Positions 5,850-7,143 of a DNA stretch of 7,143 nt are shown one piece after another (positions within the stretch are counted from its first letter, which is position 1; every line of letters starts with the position of its first letter). A program made the translations under genes and the position numbers. Origin of the DNA: Verrucomicrobiales bacterium (GTDB taxonomy: Bacteria > Verrucomicrobiota > Verrucomicrobiia > Verrucomicrobiales > DEV007). The stretch is from NCBI GenBank assembly GCA_017991025.1, contig JAGNMT010000184.1:1-7143 (forward strand), written 5' to 3'. Under the pieces are notes generated by a model. The model was not told the origin of the DNA. It saw only the letters and a program-made list of their open reading frames with translations, and searched no databases.

Positions 5850-7060
5850 GCGAACCCTCCGGAAACGTTATCATCCTTGGTGCGGGCGCAAGCTTCAACG
5901 CCGGGATTCCGTTAATGTCGAACTTCATTGACACGATGTGGAATCTCGCACGGACAGGGCGCGGTCCGGAGGGAGCAATCACGCCCGCCGACCGAAAAAT
6001 TCTAGAGAATGCCCTTGGCGTTCGTGAGGATTTGGATGGCTATCATGGCCGAGCCTCGTTCGACATGTGGAACATCGAGGATCTCCTCTCGATTCTATCG
6101 TTCAACGCCATGGCGGGTGGAAAGAAGGAAAAGAACCGCCTCGAAGCGATCACTAAGGGAATTGCGAAGACGATTGAAATCACATGCAACGTCAAGCACG
6201 ACGGAAACATTGAAACCGATCCAGAGAAGGGCAGGAACTATCTCTATGAGGAGTTTTGGAATTCGCTTCTTAAATGGTCCCGGGATACAAAGCTTCCAGT
6301 CCCACCTATTGTCACGTTCAATTACGACCTTGTTTTGGAACGCTCTTTGATGCGCGTACTCACGGGGTTTCGTTACTTCGACGAGCGGAATAAAGGATTT
6401 CCATGGAGATCGGTTCTGATCCGGTACGGGGCGTCTGCATTTGATGAGGTCGTATTTGACGCAAAATTCGTTCGGTGGGAGACAAGGGGCGAGCGATACG
6501 AATCAAACTGGGGGCTAAAGCTCAGTGAGTCCACTACGTCACCCGTTGATGATGACGATTACGTGCTTCGAATCAACCTCTGCAAACTCCATGGCTCTCT
6601 AAATTTTCCTCGTTCGGAGAAGGACAAAACTGATAAACCAGCCGGACATCGCCTTGTGACGGCCCTTGAAGATCCTTTGATTCTTCCTCCGGTCTTCAAC
6701 AAAGCGACAAATAGTCTCGGGGGATCAACTTGGGCCGAAGCATTGCGCTGCATCCGCGCCTGTAAGAATCTGATCATCTGCGGATACAGTCTGCCCGCGA
6801 CAGACATCTACATGCAGTATTTCCTAAAGTCGGCGCTCGGTCCGAATCAAGATTTGAATCGGATGTTTATTTACGACCGCTCGCTCTTCATCCCCGAAGA
6901 GTCAGCAGCCGCCGAATCACTTAAGAACCGATATTCCGCAATTTTCTCTCCGGGTATTCAACATCGAATCCATTTCGATCCGCCACGACACAACGGAGGA
7001 ACCTTCGAAGACCTGGTATACATCCTTCTAAAATACCCAGATCAAATTCTCTTCGGCTGA
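5846..7060 (+). CDS. SIR2-like domain protein (probable NAD-consuming defence effector), 404 aa
   Basis: The N-terminus carries the SIR2 nucleotide-binding turn ILGAGASFNAGIP (10-22). Further motifs follow the order of SIR2_2-type defence proteins: VTFNYDLVLE (156-165) with the probable catalytic Asn159, KLHGSLN (247-253) with the probable catalytic His249, and IICGYSLPATD (310-320), the second Rossmann-side NAD contact. No zinc-binding Cys tetrad of protein deacetylases is seen. Related proteins in Thoeris, DSR and SIR2-HerA systems hydrolyse NAD on phage attack; hydrolysis here is inferred from family membership. No second domain, membrane segment or signal peptide is obvious. A helical insertion separates the first two motifs (about 36-130). 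ATG 5846 overlaps the hsdS stop as ATGA, which decides it over the in-frame TTG at 5828. The stop is 17 bases before hsdR. GC content is much lower than that of hsdM. Confidence 0.88.
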   Translation: MSEPSGNVIILGAGASFNAGIPLMSNFIDTMWNLARTGRGPEGAITPADRKILENALGVREDLDGYHGRASFDMWNIEDLLSILSFNAMAGGKKEKNRLEAITKGIAKTIEITCNVKHDGNIETDPEKGRNYLYEEFWNSLLKWSRDTKLPVPPIVTFNYDLVLERSLMRVLTGFRYFDERNKGFPWRSVLIRYGASAFDEVVFDAKFVRWETRGERYESNWGLKLSESTTSPVDDDDYVLRINLCKLHGSLNFPRSEKDKTDKPAGHRLVTALEDPLILPPVFNKATNSLGGSTWAEALRCIRACKNLIICGYSLPATDIYMQYFLKSALGPNQDLNRMFIYDRSLFIPEESAAAESLKNRYSAIFSPGIQHRIHFDPPRHNGGTFEDLVYILLKYPDQILFG

Positions 7061-7077
7061 AATTCAGAAATTTCATC

Positions 7078-7143
7078 ATGCCCGAACGCCCCGACAGCCA
7101 GACCCCCGCCCTCGCCCTTCTCCGCGACGTGCTGGGCTATTCG
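7078..7143 (+). CDS. hsdR: Type I restriction endonuclease subunit HsdR, N-terminus (partial)
   Basis: Only 22 codons are present before the window ends. The peptide MPERPDSQTPALALLRDVLGYS carries the TPA-x-x-LL-x-x-LGY pattern common at the N-terminus of HsdR proteins, and its position after hsdM and hsdS fits. HsdR is the large subunit with a nuclease domain and a DEAD-type translocase that cuts unmodified DNA far from the recognition site. Neither domain is inside the window. The gap after the SIR2-like gene is 17 bases, with no strong ribosome binding site. The base composition returns to GC-rich at once. Confidence 0.8.
   Translation, partial: MPERPDSQTPALALLRDVLGYS

Noticed and set aside
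7057..7074. Small inverted repeats (CTGAA-A-TTCAG and GAAATT-CAGA-AATTTC) between the SIR2-like gene and hsdR.
   Set aside because: They are short and AT-rich, with no T-run; too weak to call a terminator or regulator.
1..7143. CRISPR array, tRNA, rRNA, insertion sequence or transposase.
   Set aside because: No regular repeat-spacer pattern, no tRNA cloverleaf core and no transposase-like protein were seen.

Overview
The window is a bacterial chromosomal segment holding a defence locus next to a housekeeping chaperone gene. Base composition is uneven. The type I methyltransferase gene is GC-rich (41 of 60 bases G/C at 4261-4320). The SIR2-like gene is near balance (28 of 60 at 6301-6360), and the intergenic spacer is AT-rich (20 of 60 at 1861-1920). 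Few genes carry a clear Shine-Dalgarno sequence. The species cannot be named from this; a GC-rich Gram-negative such as a member of the Verrucomicrobiota is only a guess.

Layout. Bases 1-143 are the 3' end of a DnaJ/CbpA-type co-chaperone gene on the + strand. A complete Fic-family gene lies convergent to it on the - strand (161-1735). A 418-base spacer (1736-2153) separates fic from a + strand operon. From left to right it holds a sigma70-like promoter for fic, five TTACA-centred sites, a perfect 12-base-arm palindrome, a candidate + strand promoter, and about 170 bases that can fold into a multi-branched RNA. The + strand operon then runs: an 88-residue unknown protein (2154-2420), a single-TRD HsdS-like protein with an unrecognised C-terminal extension (2427-3491), HsdM (3509-5278), a second single-TRD HsdS (5268-5849), a SIR2-like protein (5846-7060), and the first 22 codons of HsdR (from 7078).

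How the genes may work together. HsdM, the specificity subunits and HsdR make up a type I restriction-modification system. The two S genes are each half-size, so DNA recognition probably needs a homodimer or a heterodimer of S proteins. A SIR2-like gene, of the kind that depletes NAD in anti-phage systems, sits between hsdS and hsdR. It is translationally coupled to hsdS by an ATGA overlap, which suggests a back-up abortive-infection arm tied to restriction. The divergent Fic protein is a probable AMP-transferase and may be a further toxin or regulatory arm.

The least explained parts are the structured leader ahead of the operon, the repeated sites between the two transcription units, the 88-residue protein and the C-terminal extension of the first S protein.
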